DNA of 29,570 nt from JAFGJQ01 sp964586145 (GTDB lineage Bacteria > Planctomycetota > Phycisphaerae > UBA1845), in contig CAZPHH010000061.1 in the NCBI GenBank assembly GCA_964586145.1, positions 1 through 29,570 of the forward strand. Direction: 5' to 3'. Made by a program: the position numbers and the translations under genes. Positions 7,941-17,245 of this stretch are shown here, in pieces (position 1 is the stretch's first letter; each line of letters begins with the position of its first letter). Below the pieces are notes generated by a model that was not told the DNA's origin, ran no database searches, and saw only the letters and a list, made by a program, of their open reading frames with translations.

Positions 7941-9547
7941 TCGAGTTCTACGACACCACGCTTCGCGACGGTACGCAGGGCGAGGGGATCAATCTCACGG
8001 TCCAGGACAAACTGCGGATCACCCAGTTGCTTGATGATTTCGGCGTTCACCTGATCGAAGGCGGCTGGCCGGGCTCGAACCCCAAGGACGTGGAGTATTT
8101 TGAGCGGGTGCGCTCGCTGAAGCTGTCGCACGCCCGCATTGCGGCGTTCGGCAGCACCTGCCGGCCTTCCCTGCAACCCGGCGACGATCCGAACCTGCAG
8201 ACGTTGCTGGCCGCGGAGACCCCGGTTGCCACGATCTTCGGCAAAGCCTGGATCCGTCACGTCACGCATGTGCTGCGTACGGACCGCGACAACAACCTGC
8301 GGCTGGTGGAGCAGAGCGTGGCGTTTCTGAAAGGCGCGGGCCGGCGCGTCATTTTCGATGCGGAACATTTTTTCGACGGGTTCTTTGCGGACCCCGACTA
8401 TGCCCTGGCAGTGCTCCGCGCCGCGGCGAACGGCGGGGCGGACACGTTCGTGCTGTGCGACACGAACGGCGGCATGATGCCCTGGCAGGTTCGGGAGGCG
8501 GTGGGCCGGGTGCGGCAGGAGTTGACGGTGCCTCTGGGCATCCACACGCACAACGACGGCGGTTGTGCCGTCGCGAACTCGATGGTTGCCCTCCACGCCG
8601 GCTGCACGCATGTCCAGGGTACGATCAACGGCATCGGTGAACGATGTGGAAACGCGAACCTCTGTTCCATCATGGCCAACGTGGAGATCAAGGCCGACCA
8701 GTCCTCCCTCCCGGCGGGCCGTCTGGCTCGCCTCACGGAGCTGGCGCGGCACGTGGCGGAGATCGCGAACTATGCCTTGCCGGCGGGTGCGCCGTACGTC
8801 GGCCGCAGCGCGTTCGTACACAAGGCGGGCGTACACGTCTCGGCGATTCAACGGGACGAAGGCGCCTACGAGCACTGCTCTCCGGCATGCGTCGGCAACC
8901 AGACCCGCGTACTGGTCTCCGAGCTGTCCGGCCGTGGCAACCTGGAGCGCAAGGCGGGCGACTTCGGCCTGGGAGACGGCACCGGCGGCGATCACCGCGA
9001 GCTGCTGACGCGGATCAAGGAGCTGGAGAACCAGGGCTTCGCGTTCGAGGCGGCGGAGGCGTCCGTGGAGCTGATGATGCGACGCGAACGCCCGGACTAC
9101 CGGCCCTTCTTCGAGCTGATGGACTTTCTCGTGGTGGTGGAGCACCGCGAGGGCCGCGGGCACCTGGCCGAGGCGAACGTCAAGATTCGCGTGGGCGACC
9201 ACGAGCACCATACGGCTGCCGGCGGCGTCGGCCCGGTGGGCGCGCTGGACCTGGCCCTGCGAAAGGCACTGGGCGACGCGTACCCGCAGATTGAAGGATT
9301 CCGCCTGGTGGACTACAAGGTACGCATTCTGGACAGCAGCCAGGCCACGAAGGCGACCACGCGAGTGATGATCGACACCAGCGACGGCGTGCAAACCTGG
9401 TCCACCGTTGGCGCCTCCCGCAACATCATTGAGGCGAGCTGGCAGGCGCTATACGACAGCTTCGAGTACGGCCTGATCCGCGCGGGTTTGCACGGCCCCG
9501 ACGACGCGGCTTATTCCTGCGAGACCCGTGTGTCGCCCGCCCGCTGA
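7937..9547 (+). CDS. cimA: (R)-citramalate synthase
   Basis: It condenses pyruvate with acetyl-CoA to citramalate, entry to the threonine-independent isoleucine route. LeuCD and LeuB then convert citramalate to 2-ketobutyrate, the co-substrate of IlvB. The 536-residue protein starts with GTG overlapping leuD. It has FYDTTLRDGTQGEG (4-17), the metal motif HTHND (203-207), and the CimA-type segments EGGWPGSNP and FGSTCRP. A LeuA-like C-terminal regulatory domain follows (from about residue 390), where isoleucine inhibition would act. The N-terminal signature matches the CimA/TIGR00977-like branch rather than LeuA. The homologous homocitrate synthases are less likely given the operon. Confidence 0.92.
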   Translation: MIEFYDTTLRDGTQGEGINLTVQDKLRITQLLDDFGVHLIEGGWPGSNPKDVEYFERVRSLKLSHARIAAFGSTCRPSLQPGDDPNLQTLLAAETPVATIFGKAWIRHVTHVLRTDRDNNLRLVEQSVAFLKGAGRRVIFDAEHFFDGFFADPDYALAVLRAAANGGADTFVLCDTNGGMMPWQVREAVGRVRQELTVPLGIHTHNDGGCAVANSMVALHAGCTHVQGTINGIGERCGNANLCSIMANVEIKADQSSLPAGRLARLTELARHVAEIANYALPAGAPYVGRSAFVHKAGVHVSAIQRDEGAYEHCSPACVGNQTRVLVSELSGRGNLERKAGDFGLGDGTGGDHRELLTRIKELENQGFAFEAAEASVELMMRRERPDYRPFFELMDFLVVVEHREGRGHLAEANVKIRVGDHEHHTAAGGVGPVGALDLALRKALGDAYPQIEGFRLVDYKVRILDSSQATKATTRVMIDTSDGVQTWSTVGASRNIIEASWQALYDSFEYGLIRAGLHGPDDAAYSCETRVSPAR

Positions 9548-9587
9548 ACATGGGAGGGTCCGCTTCGGCGGTCCGGTGAAGCCATCG

Positions 9588-10667
9588 ATGAACCACACGA
9601 TTACACGACTCGCCGGCGACGGCATCGGCCCCGAAGTTGTCCGAGAGGCCGGCAAGGTGCTGGAGGCGGCGGCGCGTCGGTTCGGCCGGTCCTTGCGTTT
9701 TCAGGACGCCCTCATCGGCGGGATCGCCATCGAGGAAACCAAGTCGGCCCTTCCCGAGGAGACGGTCCGGCTCTGCAGAGCCGCGGACGCTGTTCTGCTG
9801 GGCGCCGTCGGCGGCCCGAAATGGGACGACCCGCACGCGGCGGTGCGCCCGGAGCAGGGGCTGCTGGGCATTCGCAAAGCGCTGGGCCTGTTCGCCAACC
9901 TGCGGCCTGTTCGCGTACACCCGGCCCTGGCGGCTGCCAGTCCGCTCAAAGCGGAGCTAGTGGCGGGTGTGGATCTGCTGGTCATGCGGGAGCTGACCGG
10001 CGGGCTGTACTTCGGCGAGCGCGGCAGGCGAAAGGACCCCAGCGGCGAGGTGGCTTTCGACACCATGATCTACAGCACGGGCGAAATCGAGCGAATCGCC
10101 CGCCACGCTGCTGAGGCTGCCCGCGGACGTTCGGGTCGGCTCACGTCCGTGGACAAGGCAAACGTGCTGGAATCGTCGCGCCTCTGGCGGGCGACTGTAA
10201 CGCGGGTGGTGACGGAGGAATACCCGAATGTGAAGCTGGACCACGTGCTGGTGGATGCCGCGTCCATGTTCCTCATCCAAAAGCCCGGGCGATTTGACGT
10301 GATGGTCACCGAGAACATGTTCGGCGACATCCTGACCGACGAGGCGTCCGTGCTGGCGGGGTCGATGGGGTTGCTCCCCTCTGCGTCGCTGGGGGAGGGC
10401 ACGCTCGGGCTCTACGAGCCCATCCACGGCTCTGCGCCGGATATTGCCGGCAAAGGGATCGCCAACCCGATCGGCACGATCCTCAGCGCCGCCATGATGT
10501 GCCGCTATTCGCTGGAGTGGCCGGAGGCGGCCGAGACCATCGAGTCGGCCGTCGACCGCGTGATTGCCGAGGGCGCCCGGACGGCCGACCTTGTTGCCCC
10601 GGGCCAGACGCCGATCAGTACTTGTGAGATGGGCGACCGGATCGCGGCCGCCGTATCGGAACAGTGA
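9588..10667 (+). CDS. leuB: 3-isopropylmalate dehydrogenase
   Basis: This NAD-dependent oxidative decarboxylase acts on 3-isopropylmalate and, in the citramalate route, on 3-methylmalate. The 359-residue product opens with LAGDGIGPEV and contains the nucleotide and metal motifs LLGAVGGPKWD, RELTGGLYFGER, SVDKANVLESSRLWR, MFGDILTDEAS and YEPIHGSAPDIAGK. ATG 9588 gives a typical N-terminus. GTG 9576, four codons upstream, is possible. The ribosome-binding site is weak for both. The gene lies 40 nt after cimA. Confidence 0.95.
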   Translation: MNHTITRLAGDGIGPEVVREAGKVLEAAARRFGRSLRFQDALIGGIAIEETKSALPEETVRLCRAADAVLLGAVGGPKWDDPHAAVRPEQGLLGIRKALGLFANLRPVRVHPALAAASPLKAELVAGVDLLVMRELTGGLYFGERGRRKDPSGEVAFDTMIYSTGEIERIARHAAEAARGRSGRLTSVDKANVLESSRLWRATVTRVVTEEYPNVKLDHVLVDAASMFLIQKPGRFDVMVTENMFGDILTDEASVLAGSMGLLPSASLGEGTLGLYEPIHGSAPDIAGKGIANPIGTILSAAMMCRYSLEWPEAAETIESAVDRVIAEGARTADLVAPGQTPISTCEMGDRIAAAVSEQ

Positions 10668-10725
10668 CGGAAGCGGCCCGGGCGATCGCCATCGTCCGGA
10701 TCGTCTTGCGGACGGATGCACAACC

Positions 10726-12588
10726 ATGCGCTCTGACTGGATCAAACGTGGCCCGCAGAGGGCCCCTCATCGCAGCCTGCTCAAGGCCACGGGCAACTAC
10801 AGCGATGCCGATCTGGACAAGCCGTTCATCGCCATCGCCAACAGCTACGTGGACATCGTCCCCGGGCACGCGCACCTCGACAAAGTGGGTCAGTTCATCA
10901 AGGAATGCGTTCGCGAGGCCGGGGGTGTGCCGTTCGTATTCAACACGATCGGCGTGGATGACGGCATCGCCATGGGCCACCGTGGCATGAAGTTCTCTCT
11001 GCCTTCCCGCGAGCTCATCGCCGATGCGGTGGAAACCATGGTGGAGGCCCACTGCTTTGACGGTCTGCTCTGCATCCCCAACTGCGACAAGATCATCCCC
11101 GGCATGCTCATGGCGGCCGCCCGGTGCAACATCCCCACCCTGTTCGTCTCCGGCGGCCCCATGGAAGCGGGGCGGACCGCCGACGGCAGGAAGGTCGATC
11201 TGATTTCCGCCTTCACGGCCGTCGCCGGTCATGCCAGGGGCGAGGTCTCCGAGGTTCAACTGCTCGACATCGAGAACAACGCCTGCCCGACGTGCGGATC
11301 GTGCAGCGGCCTGTTCACCGCCAACAGCATGAACTGCCTGTGCGAGGCCCTGGGCGTCGCGCTGCCCGGAAACGGCACCGTTCTGGCGACCAGCGTCGAT
11401 CGGATTGAGTTGTACCGCCAGGCCGCCCGCCGCATCGTGGAACTGGTGCGTGAGGATCTCAAAGCCCGCGACGTGCTGACCCTGCCCGCGTTTGACAATG
11501 CCATGGTGCTGGACATGGCCATGGGCGGGTCCACCAATACGGTGTTGCACATTCCGGCCGTTGCCCATGAGGCCGGAATCACTTATGACCTGGCCCGCAT
11601 CAATGACCTGTCCCAACGAACGCCGACCCTCTGCAAAATCGCGCCGTCGCCCGGCAAGAACGGCCGGATGTATCACATGGAGGATTTGCAGGCCGCCGGC
11701 GGCATTATGACGCTCATGGGCGAGCTCGTCCGGGGGACGGCGGGACTGATCGACGGAAGTTGCCGCACCGTCACCGGCCGGACCCTGGCCGAGAACATCG
11801 CCGCGCACGACATCCGCGCCGCGGGTCAGCCCGTCCAGGCCAAGGGCCTTGCCTCTGCCGGTCGTATCGACCCATCGGCGAAGGGCTGGGCGGATCAGAT
11901 TCGGGCGGCCGCGCTGCGCCGCAAGCCGCTGGATGCGGTTGACGATCACCAGGGCCCGCTCGTGCTGGCTGCCATCGCGGAGGGCGCGTTCGATCCGTAC
12001 GACTGCGTTCGTACCGTGGAGAACGCCCACTCCCCCGAAGGCGGGCTTGCCATCCTCAACGGCAACCTCGCCCCCGACGGGTCGGTGGTGAAGACGGCGG
12101 GCGTGGACCCGAACATGCTGGTCCACAGAGGACCGGCCGTCATCTTCGAGTCGCAGGAGGCGGCCTGTGAGGGCATCCTGGCCGGCCGGGTGAAGGCCGG
12201 GGACGTGGTGGTCATTCGCAACGAAGGACCCAGAGGGGGTCCGGGGATGCAGGAGATGCTCGCACCCACGAGCTACATCAAGGGCGCCGGACTGGGCGAC
12301 AAGTGCGCTCTGATCACGGACGGGCGGTTTTCCGGGGGCACGGCCGGCGCTTGCATCGGTCACATTTCGCCTGAAGCCGCCGCCGGTGGTCCGATCGGCC
12401 TGTTGGAAAACGGCGACATCATCGAGATTGACATTCCCCAGCGCCGACTGGACGTCCGGCTGGGCGACGACGAACTGGCCCGGCGCCGCGCCGGGTACAA
12501 GCCGCCGGAGCGCAAACTCACCGGCTGTCTGGCGAAATACGCATCCATGGTGACATCCGCGACCACGGGGGCCGTGCTCAAGTACTGA
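10726..12588 (+). CDS. ilvD: Dihydroxy-acid dehydratase (E. coli-type)
   Basis: It dehydrates the dihydroxy acids from IlvC to the 2-keto acids, the last step before transamination. The 620-residue length and motif order match the long E. coli-type enzyme, including the extra segment around residues 390-440. Cluster cysteines are C120 (NCDKIIPG) and C193 (CPTCGSC). The position that is Cys in [2Fe-2S] enzymes reads VPGHAH (Gly47), as in the oxygen-sensitive [4Fe-4S] E. coli enzyme. This fits an anaerobic life style (inference). The start is ATG 10726, 58 nt after leuB. The frame is open further upstream, but that sequence overlaps leuB. No terminator is visible before the convergent protease gene. 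Confidence 0.95.
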   Translation: MRSDWIKRGPQRAPHRSLLKATGNYSDADLDKPFIAIANSYVDIVPGHAHLDKVGQFIKECVREAGGVPFVFNTIGVDDGIAMGHRGMKFSLPSRELIADAVETMVEAHCFDGLLCIPNCDKIIPGMLMAAARCNIPTLFVSGGPMEAGRTADGRKVDLISAFTAVAGHARGEVSEVQLLDIENNACPTCGSCSGLFTANSMNCLCEALGVALPGNGTVLATSVDRIELYRQAARRIVELVREDLKARDVLTLPAFDNAMVLDMAMGGSTNTVLHIPAVAHEAGITYDLARINDLSQRTPTLCKIAPSPGKNGRMYHMEDLQAAGGIMTLMGELVRGTAGLIDGSCRTVTGRTLAENIAAHDIRAAGQPVQAKGLASAGRIDPSAKGWADQIRAAALRRKPLDAVDDHQGPLVLAAIAEGAFDPYDCVRTVENAHSPEGGLAILNGNLAPDGSVVKTAGVDPNMLVHRGPAVIFESQEAACEGILAGRVKAGDVVVIRNEGPRGGPGMQEMLAPTSYIKGAGLGDKCALITDGRFSGGTAGACIGHISPEAAAGGPIGLLENGDIIEIDIPQRRLDVRLGDDELARRRAGYKPPERKLTGCLAKYASMVTSATTGAVLKY

Positions 12589-12620
12589 TCGCAGCGGCGG
12601 TGCGCAGGCGTGCGAAATGC

Positions 12621-13481
12621 CTACTCACCCGGAGATTCGGTCGAGATTTGCTGTAGCAGCGCCTCGACGGCTTCCTGAATGTCGACCCGCAGAACGATTG
12701 CATATCCACGGCATTGGGCGCTCTCAGGATGGCCGGACACGGCCACATTCAGGCCGATCAGGTCTCCTTCGGTATTCAGGAGCGCGCCGCCGCTGAAACC
12801 CGGTTCGATCCGCGTCGTGCTTTCCATGAGGTGCTCGTACAGCCGCGTACGCTGCCGATCAAGTGCCCGTTGCAGGGAAACCTCCATATGCGTGATCACG
12901 CCGTGCCGCACCGGGTCAGACTCACGGAAGCTGGGCCCGCCTATCGCCACCACCAGATCGCCCCGTTGCGGCTCCTGGTCGGCCATGCGCAACGCGGGCA
13001 GGTCGCCCGCGTTGATCTTCAGAATGGCCAGGTCGAGAAGTGGGTGGACGACGGTACGGATCACCGGGTGCGACGTCCCATCATCCATCGAGACCGTGAT
13101 GACGCGGGCGTTTCGGATGACGTGCTCGTTTGTGAGAATCAGGCCGTCGGAGCCGATAACCACGCCGCTTCCGGTGGAGGGACGGGCGGCGTCGCGCGCT
13201 GCACCGTGCGCGGGGGCCGTCGTGGCGAGCCGGGCGGTCCCCACGTGAATGTCCACCACGGCAGGCAGGGCCTGCATGGCGGCGACCCGGGCCTGCAGGC
13301 TATCGGACGGGTCGGATGTCCATGCGTTCAGAAGGTCGGCATCCGCGGCGCGATTGGCGTCCGCCGCGCGGCCGGAGAGACGTTGCGGCCATGGGCTGGA
13401 GTGTGGATGTGTCGGCGTTGACGGTACGCAACCGGCCACCGCCGTCCACACGAGGAATGAGCAAGCGAGAAGCCTTCGCAT
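12621..13481 (-). CDS. Trypsin-like (DegP/HtrA-family) serine protease, putative lipoprotein
   Basis: The 286-residue product has a signal peptide ending in a lipobox (VAGC, Cys18), so it is probably a lipid-anchored envelope protein. The protease domain spans about residues 70-275. Its catalytic triad is His120 (TNEHVI), Asp150 (LLDLAIL) and Ser230 (EPGFSGGAL). There is no C-terminal PDZ domain, unlike DegP/DegQ, so substrate regulation must differ. ATG 13481 was chosen over a TTG five codons upstream because it gives a clean MRRLL signal-peptide start. It is convergent with ilvD, 32 nt away. The exact substrate is unknown. Confidence 0.85.
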   Translation of the reverse strand: MRRLLACSFLVWTAVAGCVPSTPTHPHSSPWPQRLSGRAADANRAADADLLNAWTSDPSDSLQARVAAMQALPAVVDIHVGTARLATTAPAHGAARDAARPSTGSGVVIGSDGLILTNEHVIRNARVITVSMDDGTSHPVIRTVVHPLLDLAILKINAGDLPALRMADQEPQRGDLVVAIGGPSFRESDPVRHGVITHMEVSLQRALDRQRTRLYEHLMESTTRIEPGFSGGALLNTEGDLIGLNVAVSGHPESAQCRGYAIVLRVDIQEAVEALLQQISTESPGE

Positions 13482-13816
13482 AAAGCGTGCCCCCAACCGA
13501 CTCGGGTTGCGGTGCTCCGCTTCAATGTACGATACAGGCCGGAAGAGTGAGGAGGGCGTAACTTGCCAGGCACGCCGGTGAAACGTCTCATAATACGGAT
13601 GCTTTCGGACGATTCCCTTCGCCAGGAAGGAGCTCTGATGCCGGGCCGTTGCCAGCGACGTAGGCGGCGCCCACCCCGACGGGTTGAAGGTTTGCAGTCA
13701 GCGGCGCGAGACCCTGGCTGCAGGCCCGCGCGGCTGTGGCGCTGTCTGCCTGTGGCGGCCATTGTCGGCGGTCGGGGCTCCTGGCCCCTCTTGCCGCGTG
13801 CGTGCGGAGATCGAGA
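13482..13816. other. Intergenic region between LON-domain gene and protease gene
   Basis: No supported gene is seen. About 30 nt after the LON gene stop a 5-bp GC stem (13774-13778 with 13784-13788, loop TCCTG) occurs without a T-tract, so it is not a convincing terminator. The protease promoter should lie here, but no good -35/-10 pair was found. A + strand ATG at 13638 follows a good AAGGAG-like site, but its product is Arg-rich and runs antisense into the LON gene. Confidence 0.4.
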
Positions 13817-14521
13817 TCAGTTATCGGAAACCGGCGGAGGCCAGAGACGGTCGGTCCGTTCCTCGGTCCGGGCGCGGGCCACGACCTCCTCGAGCCGGTG
13901 CAGAACGATTTGTATCCGTTCCCGGACGTCCGCGGTCTCCAGTATCTGCTGTTTGACTGGGTACGCCTCCGGCGCAATGAAGTAAAACGCGATGGTATCC
14001 ACGAGCGCCTCGATGGATCCGCGTCCGGCGAAGACCTGCTCCAGCGCGTGTGGGTCCGCGATGCCCAACTCCGTGGCCTCACCGAGGACGCGGCGCAGGT
14101 CGTATCGGGACTGATCCGCTTCATCCGGCTCCGGAAGCCGGCCGGGCCCCATCGAGGCCAGGACCGCGCGCCGGTACGGCCCCGTTGCGTCCTCCAGACG
14201 AATCTGCGCACGCGTGCGGCCCAGCAGGATCAGGTTGAATCGGCCGTCCTCCAACGGCTCGTGCTGAAGCACCGTGCCGACACACACGATTGGGTGGATG
14301 GCGGCCTGGTTCGTGTGGTACAGCGGTTCATAGCCCGGACGCAGCAAGGCCATGGCCAGGTGCCGATCGGAGGGCTCGTGATCCAGCAGGTCGAGCATCA
14401 TGCGCCGGTACCGCGGCTCGAAAATGTGCAGCGGCAACAGCCCACCGGGCAGCAGTACGCAGTTGGGCAGCGGGAACACCGGCAGGGCCTGCTCCCAGAT
14501 CTGGTCATCCAGCTCGTCCAT
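13817..14521 (-). CDS. LON N-terminal (substrate-binding) domain protein
   Basis: The 234-residue protein resembles the stand-alone LON substrate-binding domain (PF02190 type): the start ALPVFPLPNCVLLPGGLLPL is followed by HIFEPRYRRMMLDLL, and later strands include IVCVGTVLQH and FNLILLGRTRAQI. No AAA+ or protease domain follows, so it is not the Lon protease. Its role is not established in the family. ATG 14521 was chosen because the upstream extension is Arg/Pro-rich and overlaps hydF. It lies 67 nt after the hydF stop on the same strand and may be the last gene of that operon. Confidence 0.8.
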   Translation of the reverse strand: MDELDDQIWEQALPVFPLPNCVLLPGGLLPLHIFEPRYRRMMLDLLDHEPSDRHLAMALLRPGYEPLYHTNQAAIHPIVCVGTVLQHEPLEDGRFNLILLGRTRAQIRLEDATGPYRRAVLASMGPGRLPEPDEADQSRYDLRRVLGEATELGIADPHALEQVFAGRGSIEALVDTIAFYFIAPEAYPVKQQILETADVRERIQIVLHRLEEVVARARTEERTDRLWPPPVSDN

Positions 14522-14588
14522 TACCCGGGATGATAGTCGCCGGTCGAACGATCGACCAGCACGACTGGCTGCGCGGGGCGCGCGGAGG

Positions 14589-15821
14589 TCAGCTCTGGGC
14601 GGACCGGTAGACGGCCAGTGCGGAAGGGAAGGGGCTGAGGGCGCGTTCGAAGATGCCCAGCGAATACGCAATCGTCATGCCGTAATTGGTGATCGGCACG
14701 CCGGCGGCCCGGCAGGCGAGAATCCGGGAGAGCATCTCGCGGCGGTTCCAGACGCACGCCCCGCAGTGGATGATGAGGCGGAAGGGGGTCACATCCGCCG
14801 GGAAATCGTGTCCCTGCACCGTCGTGAACGCGAGCTTGCCGCCGACGTACTGCGTCAGCCACCGCGGAATCTTCACTCGTCCGATGTCCTCCGCGATCGG
14901 GTGGTGGGAACACGCCTCGGCGATGAGCACGGGGTCTCCTGGTCGCAGCCGGTCGATCGCCAGGGCGCCCCGGACGAACTCCGACAGATCGCCCCGGTAC
15001 CGGGCGAACAGAATCGAGAACGACGTGAGTCGCACCTCCGGTGGGGTATCGGCCGCCACTTTCAGGAACGCCTGCGAGTCCGTGACCACCAGCGCGGGCG
15101 GCCGGTTGAGACGCGTGAGGGCGTCGCGAAGCTCTCGCTCCTTGACCGCCAGGGCGCACGCGTCGTTGTCCAGCAGATCGCGGATGGTCTGCACCTGCGG
15201 AAGAATTAGCCTCCCCTTGGGGGCTTCCTTGTCAATGGGCACGACCAGCACCACCAGATCACCCGGGGCCACCAGGTCGCCCACGATGGCAGGGGCGTTG
15301 ATGAAGTCGTCCGGGACGGTTTGAATCAGCGCGGCCCGCAGATCGAGCACGCCTTCGCCCCGGCTGGCGACCATCCGCACGCACGGGACCTTTTCGGCGG
15401 TGAGCGTGTCGATCCGCTCGTCCGGCGGCGACCACAGGTCTGTCTTGTTGAAGACCGCGATGACGGGCGTGCCCCGCGCCCGAAGCGTCTCCAGCACGCC
15501 CTGCTCGAAGGGTCCCCATCCGCCCTGATCGCAGACAATCAGCCCGACGTCCGTTCGCTCAAACACCTTTCGCGTGCGCTCGACCCGCATGGACCCCAGG
15601 TCACCCGCGTCATCGATACCGGCGGTGTCGATGAACAGAACGGGGCCAATGGGGAGCATCTCCATCGGCTTCTCCACCGGGTCGGTCGTGGTGCCGGCCA
15701 CGTCCGAGACGATGGACACGCTCTGTCGCGTGATCGCATTGAGCAGCGACGACTTTCCGACGTTTCGCCGGCCGAACAGGCCGATGTGCAGCCTCATGCC
15801 CTTGGGTGCGGCCTGGGTCAT
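14589..15821 (-). CDS. hydF: [FeFe]-hydrogenase maturation GTPase
   Basis: HydF is the scaffold that assembles the 2Fe subcluster and delivers it to apo-hydrogenase. The 410-residue protein has an N-terminal GTPase domain with a P-loop (FGRRNVGKSS, 16-25), DTAGIDD and NKTD. A middle dimerisation region and a C-terminal [4Fe-4S] domain follow, with C304-x-H306 and H352-C353-x2-C356, matching the HydF CxH...HCxxC pattern. The start overlaps the aspA stop (ATGA). The frame is open 73 codons further upstream, but that lies antiphase inside aspA. No hydrogenase gene is in the window. Confidence 0.93.
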   Translation of the reverse strand: MTQAAPKGMRLHIGLFGRRNVGKSSLLNAITRQSVSIVSDVAGTTTDPVEKPMEMLPIGPVLFIDTAGIDDAGDLGSMRVERTRKVFERTDVGLIVCDQGGWGPFEQGVLETLRARGTPVIAVFNKTDLWSPPDERIDTLTAEKVPCVRMVASRGEGVLDLRAALIQTVPDDFINAPAIVGDLVAPGDLVVLVVPIDKEAPKGRLILPQVQTIRDLLDNDACALAVKERELRDALTRLNRPPALVVTDSQAFLKVAADTPPEVRLTSFSILFARYRGDLSEFVRGALAIDRLRPGDPVLIAEACSHHPIAEDIGRVKIPRWLTQYVGGKLAFTTVQGHDFPADVTPFRLIIHCGACVWNRREMLSRILACRAAGVPITNYGMTIAYSLGIFERALSPFPSALAVYRSAQS

Positions 15822-17224
15822 CTCTGCTGCTCTCCCGGCGAGCCAAGCCTCGTGACCGACCCTGCGGAGACGAGTCGGTCGAACTGCTCCGCGGTCAGCA
15901 ATCCTTCGCCAATCGCGGTATCGCGCACGCTGCGGTCGGCTTCCCTGGCTCGCACGGCCAGCCGGGCAGCCGAATCGTAACCCAAGAGGTCCACCAGCGC
16001 CGTGACGGCGGCGGTCGAGTTCTCCACGTGCCGGCAACATCGCGCCTCATTCGCCTCCAGACCCTCGATACAGAGGCGGCGCAGAAGCGAACAAGCCCGG
16101 GTCAGCAGGTCGAGGCTGCTCAGCAGGCTGTCGGCGACCAGCGGCATGAACGGATTGAGCTCCAGGCTGCCCAATCCGCACGCGGTGGCGATGGCCTGGT
16201 CATGGGCCATGACTATGAGAGCCGCCTGCGACACCGCCTCGGGGATGACCGGGTTGACCTTGCCCGGCATGATGGACGAACCGGCCTGCCGCGGCGGCAA
16301 CCGCAGTTCACCCAGCCCGGCGTCGGGTCCGGACGACAGCAGCCGCAGGTCGCCGGAGACCTTGAGCAGATTGGCCGCGCACGCTTTCAGAAGGCCGCTG
16401 ACCTCGACGAACACGTCGGCATTCTGGGTGGCCTCCACCAGGTTCTCCGCCCGGGCCAGCCCCAGGCCGGTGATCTCACGCAACACCTCGACCACACCGA
16501 AGATGAAGGCCCGCGGGGCCCCCAGCCCGGTCCCAACGGCCGTCCCGCCCAGGTTGACCACGCGCAGCCGCTCCTCGCACTTGTAGATCCTCCATCGGTC
16601 GCGACCGAACGCCTCGGCATAGGCCGCCATCTCCCGGCCCAGCGTGATCAGGACCGCGTCCTGCAACTGCGTCCGTGCGATCTTGACGACGTGGGCGAAC
16701 TCCTTTTCCTTGGCTTGGAACGTTTCGACCAGCAGGGTCAGTTCTCGCTCGAGTTCGCGAATGCCCTGGATGGCGGCCACCCGCAGAGCGGTTGGATACG
16801 TATCGTTGGTCGATTGATGGCGATTTATGTGGTCCAGCGGGCTGATGGTCTCGCACTCTCCCGGGTTGCGGCCGAGCAGTTGCAGCGCCCGGTTCGCGAG
16901 CACTTCATTGACGTTCATGTTGGTGGAGGTCCCGGCCCCGCCCTGAAGGGCGTCGACACAAACGTGATCGTCCAACCGGCCGAGCATCATCTCCTGGCAG
17001 GCGCTCTCGATGGCTTGTGCCAGGGCATCGTCCCAACAGCCCAGTTCCCGATTGGTTCGGGCGCAGGCAAGCTTGACCGCCCCGTACGCACGGATAAGGC
17101 GAGCATGCACCGGTCGGAGGGCTAGCGGAAAATTCTCCATCGCCCGCAGGGTATGGATGCCGTGAAGGGCGTCGGACGGCAGGTTGCGTGTTCCGAGCGA
17201 ATCGTGTTCCACGCGCTGGGCCAT
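15818..17224 (-). CDS. aspA: Aspartate ammonia-lyase in the hydrogenase maturation operon
   Basis: It deaminates aspartate to fumarate and ammonium. The 468-residue protein belongs to the fumarase/aspartase superfamily, with the signature GSSIMPGKVNPVIPE (315-329). VIPE after the signature favours aspartase over class II fumarase. GGAGTSTNMNVNE (96-108) and HQSTND (136-141) are further active-site regions. AGGGGA precedes the ATG. It sits between hydG and hydF, overlapping hydF by four bases. From memory, a similar hydE-hydG-aspA-hydF set occurs in some anaerobes. The ammonium could feed the amine of the azadithiolate bridge (inference), or the gene may simply serve aspartate fermentation. 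Confidence 0.88.
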   Translation of the reverse strand: MAQRVEHDSLGTRNLPSDALHGIHTLRAMENFPLALRPVHARLIRAYGAVKLACARTNRELGCWDDALAQAIESACQEMMLGRLDDHVCVDALQGGAGTSTNMNVNEVLANRALQLLGRNPGECETISPLDHINRHQSTNDTYPTALRVAAIQGIRELERELTLLVETFQAKEKEFAHVVKIARTQLQDAVLITLGREMAAYAEAFGRDRWRIYKCEERLRVVNLGGTAVGTGLGAPRAFIFGVVEVLREITGLGLARAENLVEATQNADVFVEVSGLLKACAANLLKVSGDLRLLSSGPDAGLGELRLPPRQAGSSIMPGKVNPVIPEAVSQAALIVMAHDQAIATACGLGSLELNPFMPLVADSLLSSLDLLTRACSLLRRLCIEGLEANEARCCRHVENSTAAVTALVDLLGYDSAARLAVRAREADRSVRDTAIGEGLLTAEQFDRLVSAGSVTRLGSPGEQQR

Positions 17225-17245
17225 ACTTCTGTTCCCCTGCGCCGT

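Noticed and set aside
7892..9394. 500-codon frame opposite cimA
   Set aside because: Shadow of the GC-rich cimA gene; no motif and no ribosome-binding site.
10615..12363. 582-codon frame opposite ilvD
   Set aside because: Shadow frame; composition unlike a protein and no family features.
13638..13985. Small + strand ORF after a good AAGGAG-like site
   Set aside because: The product is Arg/Ser/Cys-rich, has no family resemblance, and overlaps the LON gene end antisense. Worth a transcript check but not supported.
15806..17125. 439-codon + strand frame opposite aspA
   Set aside because: Antisense shadow; aspA has the aspartase signature.
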